From NCBI GenBank assembly GCA_030673645.1, contig DAOVIO010000002.1, positions 1-64,000 of the forward strand: a DNA stretch of 64,000 nt. The letters run 5' to 3'. This stretch comes from JAGLSB01 sp023135955 (GTDB lineage: Bacteria; Bacteroidota; Bacteroidia; Bacteroidales; GCA-2748055). Under the pieces are notes generated by a model. It worked only from the letters and a program-made list of their open reading frames with translations, was not told the DNA's origin and made no database searches. Both the position numbers and the translations under genes were made by a program. Shown here piece by piece: positions 42,540 through 52,121 of the stretch (the stretch's first letter is position 1; every line of letters begins with the position of its first letter).

Positions 42540-43655
42540 ATGATGGATGAAATAGTACTGGGCACATTATCTGAGAAGCATAAATTAATAGCAGATAAAG
42601 TTCTAAACAGGGAACGAATAAATCAAAAAGAAGCACTTATTCTTTTTAAGGAATTTGATCTATCTGTTTTGGGGATACTTGCGAATGAAGTAAGGGAACG
42701 AATAAATCAGAAATTCACCTATTTCAACCGCAACATACATATTGAGCCAACAAATATCTGTATACACAATTGTTTATTTTGTTCCTATTCCAGAAAAATA
42801 AATCAAAAAGGTGCCTGGGAATATTCTCTCGAAGAAATTTGTAATCTTGCAAAATCTTTTATTGACACTGACATATCAGAAGTTCATATTGTTGGCGGAG
42901 TCCACCCAAACAGAACGGTTAATTATTATGCCGAACTTATTCAAGCGGTAAAAAATGAACTGCCTGAGGTTCACATCAAAGCCTTTACAGCAGCAGAAAT
43001 TGAACATATGGCCAAAAAGGCTAAACTGGATATAAAAGCCGCTTTACAAAAATTAAAGGATGCCGGACTGGATTCCATTCCCGGAGGTGGCGCAGAGATT
43101 TTTGATGAAGATCTCCGAAAGAAAATCTGTCCCGATAAAACAAATACTAAAGAATGGTTGGAGGTTCACCGTCAAGCACATAAATTACAGATCCCAAGTA
43201 ATTGCACTATTCTATACGGTCATATTGAAAGTTATGAAAACAGAATAGACCATTTAGAGAGACTAAGAAACCTACAGGATGAAACAAATGGTTTTAATGC
43301 CTTTATACCTTTAAAATACAGAAGCAGCAATAACGAAATGTCTTATGCAGGAGAAGTTTCCACAACAGAAGATTTAAGAAATTATGCTGTCTCTCGAATT
43401 TTTCTCGATAACATTCCACACATAAAAGCCTATTGGCCAATGATCGGTAAAGATATATCTGTAATCTCACTTTCATTTGGAGTTGACGATCTTGATGGAA
43501 CCATCCAAGATACTACTAAGATATACACAATGGCGGGATCTGAAGAGCAAAATCCAGAAATGTCTATTGAGGAAATAACTACTCTCATCAAAGATGCAGG
43601 GAAAATTCCCGTGGAACGAAATAGTATTTATGAATCAATTAAAATTTTTAAATAA
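42540..43655 (+). CDS. mqnE: Aminodeoxyfutalosine synthase
   Basis: This radical SAM enzyme joins SAM-derived adenosine to 3-[(1-carboxyvinyl)oxy]benzoate in the futalosine route to menaquinone. The [4Fe-4S] motif is CIHNCLFC (Cys74, Cys78, Cys81). The segments EVHIVGGVHPN, HIKAFTAAEIEH, AGLDSIPGGGAEIFDEDLR, ILYGHIESYENRIDHLERLR and DETNGFNAFIPLKY separate MqnE from the related MqnC. Length 371 residues is typical. It shows that respiratory quinone is made through futalosine rather than the Men route. The second codon is also ATG. The other mqn genes are not in the window. Confidence 0.94.
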   Translation: MMDEIVLGTLSEKHKLIADKVLNRERINQKEALILFKEFDLSVLGILANEVRERINQKFTYFNRNIHIEPTNICIHNCLFCSYSRKINQKGAWEYSLEEICNLAKSFIDTDISEVHIVGGVHPNRTVNYYAELIQAVKNELPEVHIKAFTAAEIEHMAKKAKLDIKAALQKLKDAGLDSIPGGGAEIFDEDLRKKICPDKTNTKEWLEVHRQAHKLQIPSNCTILYGHIESYENRIDHLERLRNLQDETNGFNAFIPLKYRSSNNEMSYAGEVSTTEDLRNYAVSRIFLDNIPHIKAYWPMIGKDISVISLSFGVDDLDGTIQDTTKIYTMAGSEEQNPEMSIEEITTLIKDAGKIPVERNSIYESIKIFK

Positions 43656-43685
43656 GGTTGATATACCTTTTACTGATTTTTTCCG

Positions 43686-43713
43686 TTTGTAAAAGGCATT
43701 TGTATTATATTTG
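43686..43713 (+). promoter_or_regulatory. Promoter of the PASTA-to-ddl operon
   Basis: TTTG (43686-43689), 16 bases, then TATATTTG (43706-43713). Both boxes match the phylum consensus; the spacer is slightly short. The ATG follows at 43735. Confidence 0.65.
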
Positions 43714-43734
43714 TTGACATTCTAGCACGACACT

Positions 43735-44580
43735 ATGGAATTCCTCAAGTTTCTAATAAGCAAACAGTTTCTAAAAAGTATACTCATTGCGGCCGTAATT
43801 TCAATTGTTTTAATTGCCGGAGTATTTTTATGGTTACATATATTTACCAGACACAATCAATCTATTTCTGTTCCAGATTTCACAGGATTAAATGAAGAAG
43901 AGGTTGAAATAATCGCAAGCTCAAAAAATCTCAGATATGAAATAATTGACTCCATTTTTTATAAAGAGCTGCCAAAGGGGATAATTGCTAAACAAAATCC
44001 AAAAGCTGGAGAAAAAGTTAAGCAAAACAGGAGAATTTACCTCACAAAGAATGCTGTAAACCCTGAAAAGGTTACTATGCCTGCAGTTTCAGGGGTCTCA
44101 TTGCGACAGGCTATAACAATCCTGGAAGCTAACGGGCTGGTTGTTGGAAAATTATCATATAAACCAGACATTGCAACAAATGTTGTTTTGGAACAGATTT
44201 ATCATGATAGCCTTATTACTCCGGGAACAATTATTTCAAAAGGTTCTGAAATAAATCTGATTCTTGGAAAGGGATTAAGTAATGAAACAACTTTAGTCCC
44301 AAATCTTATTGGTTTCTCAAAATTTATGACAAAAGAATATCTTACTGAAAGGTATCTGAATATTGGTGGGGAAATTTATGATGAATCAATTGAGGATGAA
44401 GAAGATTCTACCGCCTCTTTTATCTGGAAACAACGACCTGAATTTAATGAAAACTACAGATTACAATTAGGCTCTCAGGTAGACATCTTCCTTACAATCG
44501 ATTCCACAAGACTTCCTTTTTCAGATACCCTTGCCTTAGAAGAAAACCCTGAATTTATTGATGATTTATTCAATGAATAG
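43735..44580 (+). CDS. Membrane-anchored PASTA-domain protein
   Basis: A 281-residue protein with a short cytoplasmic N-terminus, one membrane helix (about 13-35) and three PASTA-type domains outside: SVPDFTGLNEEEVEIIA (about 44-108), VTMPAVSGVSLRQAITILE (about 112-180) and LVPNLIGFSKFMTKEYL (about 188-255). PASTA domains bind muropeptides and beta-lactams in kinases and penicillin-binding proteins. Here there is no kinase or transpeptidase domain, so it can only be a binding protein. Its operon ends with ddl, which supports a cell-wall role. It overlaps the next gene by eight bases. Confidence 0.87.
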   Translation: MEFLKFLISKQFLKSILIAAVISIVLIAGVFLWLHIFTRHNQSISVPDFTGLNEEEVEIIASSKNLRYEIIDSIFYKELPKGIIAKQNPKAGEKVKQNRRIYLTKNAVNPEKVTMPAVSGVSLRQAITILEANGLVVGKLSYKPDIATNVVLEQIYHDSLITPGTIISKGSEINLILGKGLSNETTLVPNLIGFSKFMTKEYLTERYLNIGGEIYDESIEDEEDSTASFIWKQRPEFNENYRLQLGSQVDIFLTIDSTRLPFSDTLALEENPEFIDDLFNE

Positions 44581-46432
44581 ATTTAAGCTTTCCATATTAT
44601 TTCTCTTGGCTCTGTTAAATTTGGCTGCACAGGAAGTTATTTTACCAATATCAGGAAATCCGGTTGCTCAGGAATACTATGAAAATTATTATTCAACTTC
44701 GAAAAAGAATTTGAATGTCGATACTCTCAACTTGCCTTTTATTGATGATTTTTCCGATTCAGATGTTCAACCCGACCCTCTCAGGTGGACTGATAATTAT
44801 GCCTTTATAAATAATCGTTATAGTCCAAATCCTATTACCTCTGGAATAGCAACTTTAGACTCCTATAATTTTGACGGCTCCCCATATCCAAATGCTAGTA
44901 CCAATGCTTATATAGCAGACTACCTTAGTTCAAACCCAATAAATCTGGATTACAATGTAAATGATAATATTTACTTGAGCTTCTATTATCAGGCAAAAGG
45001 ATTAGGGGAGCAACCTGATGAAAATGACTCCCTTTGCCTCGAATTTTTTAATGTTGATTCATTAACATGGGATAGAATCTGGTCTGTGCCAGGTGTTCTA
45101 ATGGAGGACTTTAAAAGAGTAATGATTCCAGTTAATGACTTTATATATTTGAAAAATGGTTTCCAGTTTCGCTTTCTGAATTATGCCAGCCTGCCAAATG
45201 CACCTAATTTTAAAGATCGGTTTGGGAATTGGGATCACTGGCATATCGATTATATTGTACTCGACAAGAACAGAAATCAGGCGGATACTGTATTTCGGGA
45301 TGTAAGTTTTGTTAGAGGAATATCGTCTATGATTAAGGATTATGAAGCAATTCCATGGGCTCACCTTCAGTCTGCATACATAGAGCAATATAGTGGATCA
45401 ATCGATACTGAAATTACCAATCTTGATACAGCCGACCGTAATGTATCCAAATTCATTGAAATAAAAAATATTGAAACCGGAAATACTGTTAAATCCGACC
45501 CGCTAGCAATTGATATTATTGCAGATACAATTTTCAATTATTATTTTGATAAAAGCTATCAATTCGATTTCAACCAAGGCGACGAAGCTACTCTTTTAAT
45601 AAGAACAATTCTCCAGACTGATGCATTCGATTATAAAGCAAATGATACCCTAAGTCGTTTTCAGGTTTTCAAGAAATATTATGCTTATGATGATGGGACT
45701 GCGGAGGTAGGCTATGGCTTAAGTGATGAAGGAACAGAAAGCGCTTCAGCAGCAGTTCATTTTAAAGCATTCAAAGCAGATACCCTGCGCGCTGTTGATC
45801 TTTACTTCAACCAGATAGAAGATAGTTTGAATCTAAATAATTATTTCTACTTAAACCTGTGGGATGATAATGAAGGTGAACCTGGCAATCTAATTTATGA
45901 GCAAATAGGATTAAGACCTGCATACAGCTCAGAACTAAACAAATTTATTCGATATGAACTGGATTTTCCTGTATTTCTAGAAGGAGATTTTTATTTAGGC
46001 TGGAGTAATACCGTTGAGGCATTTTCCAATTTTGGCATGGATCTCAATCGAAACAATTCAAATAATAATTTTTACAATCTAGGTTTTGGATGGAGACAAT
46101 CTCAAGCTCCCGGTACATTTATGATTAGGCCAGTCTTTTCCATACTGCCTCTTATATCAGGTACTAATGAATTATTAGCCCTACCTACATCTGAGTTGAT
46201 GGTTTACCCTAATCCTGCTGATCAATTATTGAATTTTTCATTTATTCAGGATGACTACACATCCTGGAATATTGAAATTATTGATTTGACAGGAAGACTA
46301 ATTCTAAAGACTAATCAGCCATTAAACCAATCCCTAAACATCTCAGACTTAAATGAAGGTGTATATATTCTTTCTATCCGTAATATGAACTCCGGATTTC
46401 AGAATAAACAGAAAATCATAATTCGCCGTTAA
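44573..46432 (+). CDS. T9SS cargo protein with type A sorting domain
   Basis: From the ATG at 44573 the protein has 619 residues. The signal peptide ends LLNLAAQ. The central part is beta-rich, with two jelly-roll-like regions (for example NINLDYNVNDNIYLSFYY and YAYDDGTAEVGYGL), and no catalytic motif I recognise. The last 80 residues are the type A C-terminal sorting signal: ELMVYPNPADQLLNFSF, NIEIIDLTGRLIL, LNISDLNEGVYILSI and a basic KQKIIIRR end. It should cross the outer membrane by the type 9 secretion system and be anchored to the surface. Its role there is unknown. Confidence 0.88.
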   Translation: MNRFKLSILFLLALLNLAAQEVILPISGNPVAQEYYENYYSTSKKNLNVDTLNLPFIDDFSDSDVQPDPLRWTDNYAFINNRYSPNPITSGIATLDSYNFDGSPYPNASTNAYIADYLSSNPINLDYNVNDNIYLSFYYQAKGLGEQPDENDSLCLEFFNVDSLTWDRIWSVPGVLMEDFKRVMIPVNDFIYLKNGFQFRFLNYASLPNAPNFKDRFGNWDHWHIDYIVLDKNRNQADTVFRDVSFVRGISSMIKDYEAIPWAHLQSAYIEQYSGSIDTEITNLDTADRNVSKFIEIKNIETGNTVKSDPLAIDIIADTIFNYYFDKSYQFDFNQGDEATLLIRTILQTDAFDYKANDTLSRFQVFKKYYAYDDGTAEVGYGLSDEGTESASAAVHFKAFKADTLRAVDLYFNQIEDSLNLNNYFYLNLWDDNEGEPGNLIYEQIGLRPAYSSELNKFIRYELDFPVFLEGDFYLGWSNTVEAFSNFGMDLNRNNSNNNFYNLGFGWRQSQAPGTFMIRPVFSILPLISGTNELLALPTSELMVYPNPADQLLNFSFIQDDYTSWNIEIIDLTGRLILKTNQPLNQSLNISDLNEGVYILSIRNMNSGFQNKQKIIIRR

Positions 46433-46446
46433 AGTTTCAATTTAGT

Positions 46447-47475
46447 ATGCAGGAAGATCAATTAGAGAGTCAGGAATTATATGAGCATTATAGATTTGAA
46501 GCTGACGCAGGACAATCGATACTTCGCCTCGACAAATTCCTTGTAAATAAGCTTGAGAGTACTTCACGGAGCAGGATTCAAACTGCAGCACAAGCTGGCA
46601 ACATATTAGTTAATGGCTTAGCTGTTAAGCCAAATTATAAAGTTAAACCTCTAGATACTATTTCGATAGTTTTACCGCAACCATCACGACAACTAAAACT
46701 TATCCCAGAAGATATTCCTATCGAGATAGTTTATGAAGATGAAAGCTTGCTTGTTGTAAATAAACAACCCGGAATGGTTGTACATCCTGGTCATGGTAAT
46801 TATTCAGGAACCCTTATAAATGCTTTGATGTTTCATCTGAAAGATAATCCACTTTTTCAAACAGGAGAAGAAAGGCCGGGCTTGGTTCACAGGATCGACA
46901 AGGATACATCAGGGCTTCTGGTAGTAGCAAAAAATGAACTGGCTATGAATAAACTTGCCAGTCAGTTTTTTAATAAAACATCCAAAAGAACATACCAGGC
47001 ACTAGTATGGGGAAACTTAGATGAAGATGAAGGTACTATCGAAGGAAATATTGGGAGATATCCAAAGAACAGAAAAAAAATGTGGGTTTTTGAGGATGGA
47101 AGTGAGGGAAAACATGCGATAACTCACTATAAAATTCTTGAGCGTTTTGACTATGTAAATTTAGTTGAATGTAGATTGGAAACAGGACGCACACATCAGA
47201 TAAGGGTTCATTTTCAATACATTAAGCATCCAATATTCAACGACATGGAGTACGGCGGGGATCAGATATTAAGAGGAACTGTTTTTACTAAATATAAACA
47301 ATTTATTCAAAATTGTTTTCAGATCCTTCCCCGGCAAGCATTACATGCAAAAACTCTTGGCTTCGTACATCCACTTACAGGAAAAGAAATAACCTTCGAT
47401 ACTGATTTGCCCAATGATATGCAATCAGTTCTTGAGAAATGGAGAAGATATACAGGTGGTCGGGAAGATGGCTAG
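46447..47475 (+). CDS. RluA-family 23S rRNA pseudouridine synthase (RluD-like)
   Basis: This enzyme converts specific uridines of 23S rRNA to pseudouridine. The 342-residue protein has an N-terminal S4 RNA-binding domain (about 25-80, starting RLDKFLVNKL) and a catalytic domain with VVNKQPGMVVHPGHG, LVHRIDKDTSGLLVVAK containing the catalytic Asp151, and ETGRTHQIRVHFQY. Presence of the S4 domain and overall length point to the RluD branch, which modifies helix 69. It follows the T9SS gene by 14 bases and precedes ddl by 42. Confidence 0.92.
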   Translation: MQEDQLESQELYEHYRFEADAGQSILRLDKFLVNKLESTSRSRIQTAAQAGNILVNGLAVKPNYKVKPLDTISIVLPQPSRQLKLIPEDIPIEIVYEDESLLVVNKQPGMVVHPGHGNYSGTLINALMFHLKDNPLFQTGEERPGLVHRIDKDTSGLLVVAKNELAMNKLASQFFNKTSKRTYQALVWGNLDEDEGTIEGNIGRYPKNRKKMWVFEDGSEGKHAITHYKILERFDYVNLVECRLETGRTHQIRVHFQYIKHPIFNDMEYGGDQILRGTVFTKYKQFIQNCFQILPRQALHAKTLGFVHPLTGKEITFDTDLPNDMQSVLEKWRRYTGGREDG

Positions 47476-47517
47476 CATATTACATTATTTTCTATCTTTA
47501 CTTCAGAAATATATTTC

Positions 47518-48498
47518 ATGAATAAAAATATTGCCATTTTACAAGGAGGAGATTCTTCAGAATATATCATCTCAGAAAAAAGTGCAAAAGAGATATACCT
47601 CCATTTAAAAAAAGCCGGACTTTCACCCTACAGAATCAGGGTTAGGAATGGAAAATGGACATATTTACCTGAAAAAGGAGATAATAAGGAACTTGATCTT
47701 AACGATTTTAGTCTAAAAATAAATAATGGCGAAAAGATTCTTTTCGACTATGCTTTTATCATTATCCATGGTACACCTGGAGAAGATGGTAAAATTCAAG
47801 CGCTTCTTGAAATGCATAATATCCCTTATAATACATCGGGAATACTTTCGTCAGCCCTTAGTTTTAATAAATTTGCCTGCAAGGTTTTTCTAAAAAACAA
47901 GAATATTCTAACACCTGAATCCTTTTTATACAGGAAAGGGGATGAAATTGATATTGAAAAAATTATAGCTAAAACCGGACTCCCTTGTTTTATAAAACCA
48001 AATAATGGAGGTTCAAGTTTCGGCATCTCTAAAGTCTCTTTAAATGAGGATATTGAGGGGGGAATAATTGAGGCACTAAAAGAGGATTCTGAAGTAATAA
48101 TTGAATCTTTTGTAAAAGGCATTGAATTGAGTTGCGGACATTTAAAAACTCATTCGGAAGAATTAATTTTTCCGGTAACTGAGATCATTCCAAAAAATGA
48201 GTTCTTTGATTTTGAAGCAAAATATAAGAAAGGCATGTCTGATGAAATTACTCCTGCCAGGATTTCTGAAGATATTAAAAATCAAGCTCAGAGCCTTGCA
48301 TCAAAAATCTATGACGATTTGAATTGTAGGGGAATTGTACGAATAGACTTTATACTTAAGGGAAATCAACTATATTTTCTTGAACTTAATTCCGTTCCTG
48401 GAATGAGTAAGGAAAGTATAATTCCTAAACAAATAAGGGCATTAGGTTTAAAGGTAGAAGACGTTTTACTGAAAATTATTAATGACAGTGTAAATTAA
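47518..48498 (+). CDS. ddl: D-alanine--D-alanine ligase
   Basis: This ATP-grasp enzyme joins two D-alanines for the peptidoglycan stem peptide. The 326-residue protein has IIHGTPGEDGKIQALLEMHNIPYNTSG near residue 80, the ATP-binding KPNNGGSSFGISKV, IESFVKGIELSCG and the C-terminal RIDFILK...FLELNSVPGMS motif. Length is normal. Its product feeds the MurF half of the fusion at 22060-24501. The stop codon overlaps that of the convergent biotin carrier gene by three bases. Confidence 0.95.
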   Translation: MNKNIAILQGGDSSEYIISEKSAKEIYLHLKKAGLSPYRIRVRNGKWTYLPEKGDNKELDLNDFSLKINNGEKILFDYAFIIIHGTPGEDGKIQALLEMHNIPYNTSGILSSALSFNKFACKVFLKNKNILTPESFLYRKGDEIDIEKIIAKTGLPCFIKPNNGGSSFGISKVSLNEDIEGGIIEALKEDSEVIIESFVKGIELSCGHLKTHSEELIFPVTEIIPKNEFFDFEAKYKKGMSDEITPARISEDIKNQAQSLASKIYDDLNCRGIVRIDFILKGNQLYFLELNSVPGMSKESIIPKQIRALGLKVEDVLLKIINDSVN

Positions 48499-49031
48499 GC
48501 TTTCTCTATTTCAATCATTACATCATCCTTCATTACGGAATCATTATTCTTTATATTTATTTTCTTGACTTTACCTGAAACATTTGAAACGATTTCGTTC
48601 TGCATCTTCATAGCCTCAAGAATGAATAGAGGTTCCCCTTCCTTAATTTCACCATTTTCCTCAACCATTATGTCAAGTATTTTCCCTGGCATTGGAGCCA
48701 TAATATTCTCTATACGAGAAACCACCTGAACTTTAGAAAGAGTTTTCATCCTTTTATATGAGATGGGAGTTTCAATAGAAAAGTTATACCATACACCATT
48801 TATCATGACAGTATATTTATTCTGACTCTTTTCCAGAATTTCAATATGATATTTCTTTTTCTTGTAGATAATGTATGTAAAACTATCGGGATCCTCAACA
48901 ATTTGCATATCAAGCTTTTTCCCTTTTACTTTTACTATTTCGCCAAGAGGATTTACAACTTCAAATTTTTTGCCCTTGGTTGAACAAGCATAAAACTTTT
49001 CCTTTTCAGTTTTTCCGTTGTGATTTGCCAT
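48495..49031 (-). CDS. Biotin carboxyl carrier subunit of an acyl-CoA carboxylase
   Basis: A 178-residue protein. The N-terminal 105 residues form a beta-rich region that likely docks to the carboxylase (YACSTKGKKFEVVNPLGE, YKKKKYHIEILEK, YTVMINGVWYNF). The C-terminal biotinyl domain (about 108-178) has APMPGKILDIMVEENGEIKEGEP and the biotinylation motif EAMKMQNEI. It is the last gene of a three-gene operon after carboxyltransferase and biotin carboxylase. The extended N-terminal part matches propionyl-CoA carboxylase-type carriers and is longer than that of the carrier at 30862-31224. Confidence 0.92.
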   Translation of the reverse strand: MANHNGKTEKEKFYACSTKGKKFEVVNPLGEIVKVKGKKLDMQIVEDPDSFTYIIYKKKKYHIEILEKSQNKYTVMINGVWYNFSIETPISYKRMKTLSKVQVVSRIENIMAPMPGKILDIMVEENGEIKEGEPLFILEAMKMQNEIVSNVSGKVKKINIKNNDSVMKDDVMIEIEKA

Positions 49032-49046
49032 AGCTAAAAAAATTGT

Positions 49047-50552
49047 TTACAATGATTTAAGGCGTTTTTTCAATACCCAGGGAGCAATATTCTTTCCCTT
49101 ATCAAAATCAACTGGTTTATTTTCCACATTTTCAATTTCTTTGACAAAATCGTATGTAGCAAAAAATGCAGCGAGCATTTCATCATCCTGACCTTCATGA
49201 TAATGCTTTGTCATTTCTTTTGTCAGGAAAGAAGTGTCATATTTTCCTTTACGGAAATTCTTATTCAACAATACAGCATTACAAAAAGGAATAGTTGTCT
49301 TAATGCCTTTAATCCAGAACTTCTTAAGCGCATTTTGTGAATATAGAATTGCTTTTTCCCGATTCTCCCCATGAACAATTAATTTTGCTACCATGGAATC
49401 GAAGTATGAAGTAATACTTGAACCCTCTACAACACCTGAATCAATCCTTATATTCTTACTTCGAGGTAAAGATATTTTCTCAATTACTCCCAGGCTGGGT
49501 GAGAATCCGCCTTGAACATCTTCAGCATTAATCCTGTATTCGATTGCCCAACCATTTATTTTTACGTCTTTTTGTTTTAAAGGCAATTCTTCTCCCCTGG
49601 CAATCCTGATTTGCCATTCAATTAAATCAAGACCTGTAATCATTTCTGTAACGGGATGCTCAACTTGAATTCTGGTGTTCATCTCCATAAAAGAAAATTC
49701 CATTTTATCATCTAGCAAAAACTCAACAGTACCTGCACTGAAGTAATCTACTGATTTTGCAATATTAATGGCAGCAGCGCCCATTTTCTTTCTTAATTTC
49801 TCATCAAGAACTGCCGAGGGGGATTCTTCTATCAGTTTTTGATGTTTCCTCTGAACAGAACATTCCCTTTCCCCCAGATGAATAATATTTCCATGCTTGT
49901 CTCCAAATATCTGGAACTCAATATGTCTTGGATTCCTAACATACTTCTCAACGAAAACATCAGGATCATTAAAAGCTTTCTCTGCTTCTGAACTTGCCAT
50001 CTTAAACATCTTAGCAACATTCTTCTCCTCCTCAACAATTCTCATCCCTCTTCCTCCACCGCCAGAAGCGGCTTTAAGAATTACGGGATAACCAATTTCA
50101 TTTGCTATTTTTACAGCCTCATCAGGAGAAGAAAGGTTACCTTTACTTCCTCCCAATAATGGAACCTTATGCTTTCTGGCAAGTTCTTTGGCAATGGTTT
50201 TATTACCCATTCTATAAATTGCATCAGCCGATGGGCCTATATAAATTATTTTCTCATCATCACAGCGTTCTGCAAAAATTGGACTTTCAGCAAGAAAACC
50301 ATAACCGGGGTGAACTGCTGAAATATTATTATCCTTCATTGCCTTGATAATTGCTTCTATATCCAGAAATTCTGAAATTTCTTCAGTATGATCGGAAAAA
50401 TCAATTATATGATCTGCCTGAGTAAGGTAAAAAGCATTTGGTTCTTTAGATGTTTTAATAACCCAGGATTCTATACCCATTTTCCTGGCTGTATTAATAA
50501 CCCTAACCGCTATTTCGCCTCGGTTAGCAATAAGTATACTTTTAATTTCCAT
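49047..50552 (-). CDS. Biotin carboxylase subunit of an acyl-CoA carboxylase
   Basis: This ATP-grasp enzyme carboxylates carrier-bound biotin with bicarbonate. The 501-residue protein begins KSILIANRGEIAVRVINTARKMG and shows HPGYGFLAESP, the glycine-rich ATP loop KAASGGGGRGMRIV, ERECSVQRKHQKLIEE, MEMNTRIQVEHPVTE and the late GWAIEYRINAED. All catalytic motifs are intact. The C-terminal extension of about 50 residues beyond a typical AccC is what acyl-CoA carboxylase alpha subunits often have. It is 9 bases after the carboxyltransferase gene and 15 before the carrier gene. Confidence 0.93.
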   Translation of the reverse strand: MEIKSILIANRGEIAVRVINTARKMGIESWVIKTSKEPNAFYLTQADHIIDFSDHTEEISEFLDIEAIIKAMKDNNISAVHPGYGFLAESPIFAERCDDEKIIYIGPSADAIYRMGNKTIAKELARKHKVPLLGGSKGNLSSPDEAVKIANEIGYPVILKAASGGGGRGMRIVEEEKNVAKMFKMASSEAEKAFNDPDVFVEKYVRNPRHIEFQIFGDKHGNIIHLGERECSVQRKHQKLIEESPSAVLDEKLRKKMGAAAINIAKSVDYFSAGTVEFLLDDKMEFSFMEMNTRIQVEHPVTEMITGLDLIEWQIRIARGEELPLKQKDVKINGWAIEYRINAEDVQGGFSPSLGVIEKISLPRSKNIRIDSGVVEGSSITSYFDSMVAKLIVHGENREKAILYSQNALKKFWIKGIKTTIPFCNAVLLNKNFRKGKYDTSFLTKEMTKHYHEGQDDEMLAAFFATYDFVKEIENVENKPVDFDKGKNIAPWVLKKRLKSL

Positions 50553-50561
50553 AATGAATAT

Positions 50562-52121
50562 TTACAAAGGGATATTTCCGTGTTTTCTTGAAGGCACATT
50601 TACGTGTTTATTTTCAAGTGCTTCAAATGCTGAAATTAATTTCTTTCTGGTATTTGCAGGATCAATAACCTCATCGATATATCCCTTTTCGTCGGCAACA
50701 TATGGATTTGCAATTTCATTTCTATACTTTAAGGCTAATTCCTTTTTTAATTTCATAGGGTCTTTGGATTCAGCTAGTTCTCTTTTATAAAGTATGGCTA
50801 CAGCACCTTCAGGTCCCATTACGGCGATCTCTGCAGTTGGCCAGGCAAAATTAAAATCACCACCCAAATTTTTACTGTTCATTACACAATATGCACCACC
50901 GTACGATTTTCTAAGAATAACAGTAATTCGTGGAACCGTTGCATCAGCATATGCATAAAGCAGTTTGGCGCCATGACGAATAATCCCGTTATGCTCCTGA
51001 TCAACTCCGGGAAGGAAACCAGGAACATCTTCCAATGTCAAAATTGGGATATTAAAGGAATCGCAGAAGCGTACAAACCTTGCACCCTTCATCGATGAAT
51101 TGATATCCAGAGTTCCAGCAAGTACTTTTGGTTGATTTGCAAGAATTCCAATTGTTTTTCCTTCAAGTCGAGCAAAGCCTACAACAATGTTTTGTGCGAA
51201 TTGCTCAGAGATCTCAAAAAACGAGCCTTTATCGCAGATTAAATTTATTACATCTTTTACATCATAAGGTTTATTAGCATCATCAGGGACTATATCTCTT
51301 AATTTAAGTCTGGAATTATCTATATCATCAGTAGGACCCTCTATAAATGGTGGGTTATCCAGATTATTTGAAGGCAAATACGACAGAAGCTTTTTTACAC
51401 CGAAGAGTGTGTTTTCTTCATCTTCATACATGAGATTTGCTATACCCGTTTTGCGAGAATGCACTCCTGCGCCTCCAAGATCCTCTAAAGTAACATCTTC
51501 ATTAAGAACCTCTTTTACAACATTAGGACCAGTTACAAACATATAGCTGGTTTTGTTTGTCATAAAAACAAAATCAGTAATTGAAGGTGAATAAACAGCA
51601 CCACCTGCTGCAGGCCCCATTATTACAGAAATTTGTGGAATAACTCCTGAGGCTTGAACATTTCTGTAAAAAATTGAAGCATATCCGGCTAAGCTGGCAA
51701 TTCCTTCCTGTATCCTCGCACCCCCTGAATCAATAAGTCCAATAATAGGAGCTCCCATTTTCAGAGACATGTCCTGAATCTTTGAAATCTTAGTTGCATG
51801 AATTTCCCCTAATGAACCACCCATAACATTAAAGTCCTGAGCATAGGCAAAAGTAAGTCTGTTACTAATTCTTCCATGACCAATTATGACACCATCACCA
51901 TAGGCACGTTTCATCTTACCAAAACCGGTATCTTCACCTACAGGAGCGACAAATGCGTCTATTTCTTCAAATGTTCCTTCGTCAAATAGGATATGTATTC
52001 GTTCTCTTGCAGTAAGTTTTCCTCTGGAATGCTGCTTATCAACAATCTCCTGATTATTCTGTTTCTCGAAAACTTTTTCTCGATCGAGAAACTTTGTAAA
52101 ATTTCTTCCTTTTACATCCAT
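50562..52121 (-). CDS. pccB: Carboxyltransferase subunit of an acyl-CoA carboxylase (propionyl-CoA type)
   Basis: The 519-residue protein is paralogous to the one at 31224-32768. It shows LTARERIHILFDEGTFEEIDAFV, GLIDSGGARIQEGIASLAGYASIF, ASGVIPQISVIMGPAAGGAVYSPSI, LAGTLDINSSMKGARFVRFCDSF, LTLEDVPGFLPGVDQEHNGIIRHG and RITVILRKSYGGAYCVM. This pattern is that of propionyl-CoA carboxylase beta chains. As first gene of a complete carboxyltransferase, biotin carboxylase and carrier operon, it probably forms (S)-methylmalonyl-CoA from propionyl-CoA, the route that MeaB (8429-9523) also serves. Confidence 0.9.
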   Translation of the reverse strand: MDVKGRNFTKFLDREKVFEKQNNQEIVDKQHSRGKLTARERIHILFDEGTFEEIDAFVAPVGEDTGFGKMKRAYGDGVIIGHGRISNRLTFAYAQDFNVMGGSLGEIHATKISKIQDMSLKMGAPIIGLIDSGGARIQEGIASLAGYASIFYRNVQASGVIPQISVIMGPAAGGAVYSPSITDFVFMTNKTSYMFVTGPNVVKEVLNEDVTLEDLGGAGVHSRKTGIANLMYEDEENTLFGVKKLLSYLPSNNLDNPPFIEGPTDDIDNSRLKLRDIVPDDANKPYDVKDVINLICDKGSFFEISEQFAQNIVVGFARLEGKTIGILANQPKVLAGTLDINSSMKGARFVRFCDSFNIPILTLEDVPGFLPGVDQEHNGIIRHGAKLLYAYADATVPRITVILRKSYGGAYCVMNSKNLGGDFNFAWPTAEIAVMGPEGAVAILYKRELAESKDPMKLKKELALKYRNEIANPYVADEKGYIDEVIDPANTRKKLISAFEALENKHVNVPSRKHGNIPL

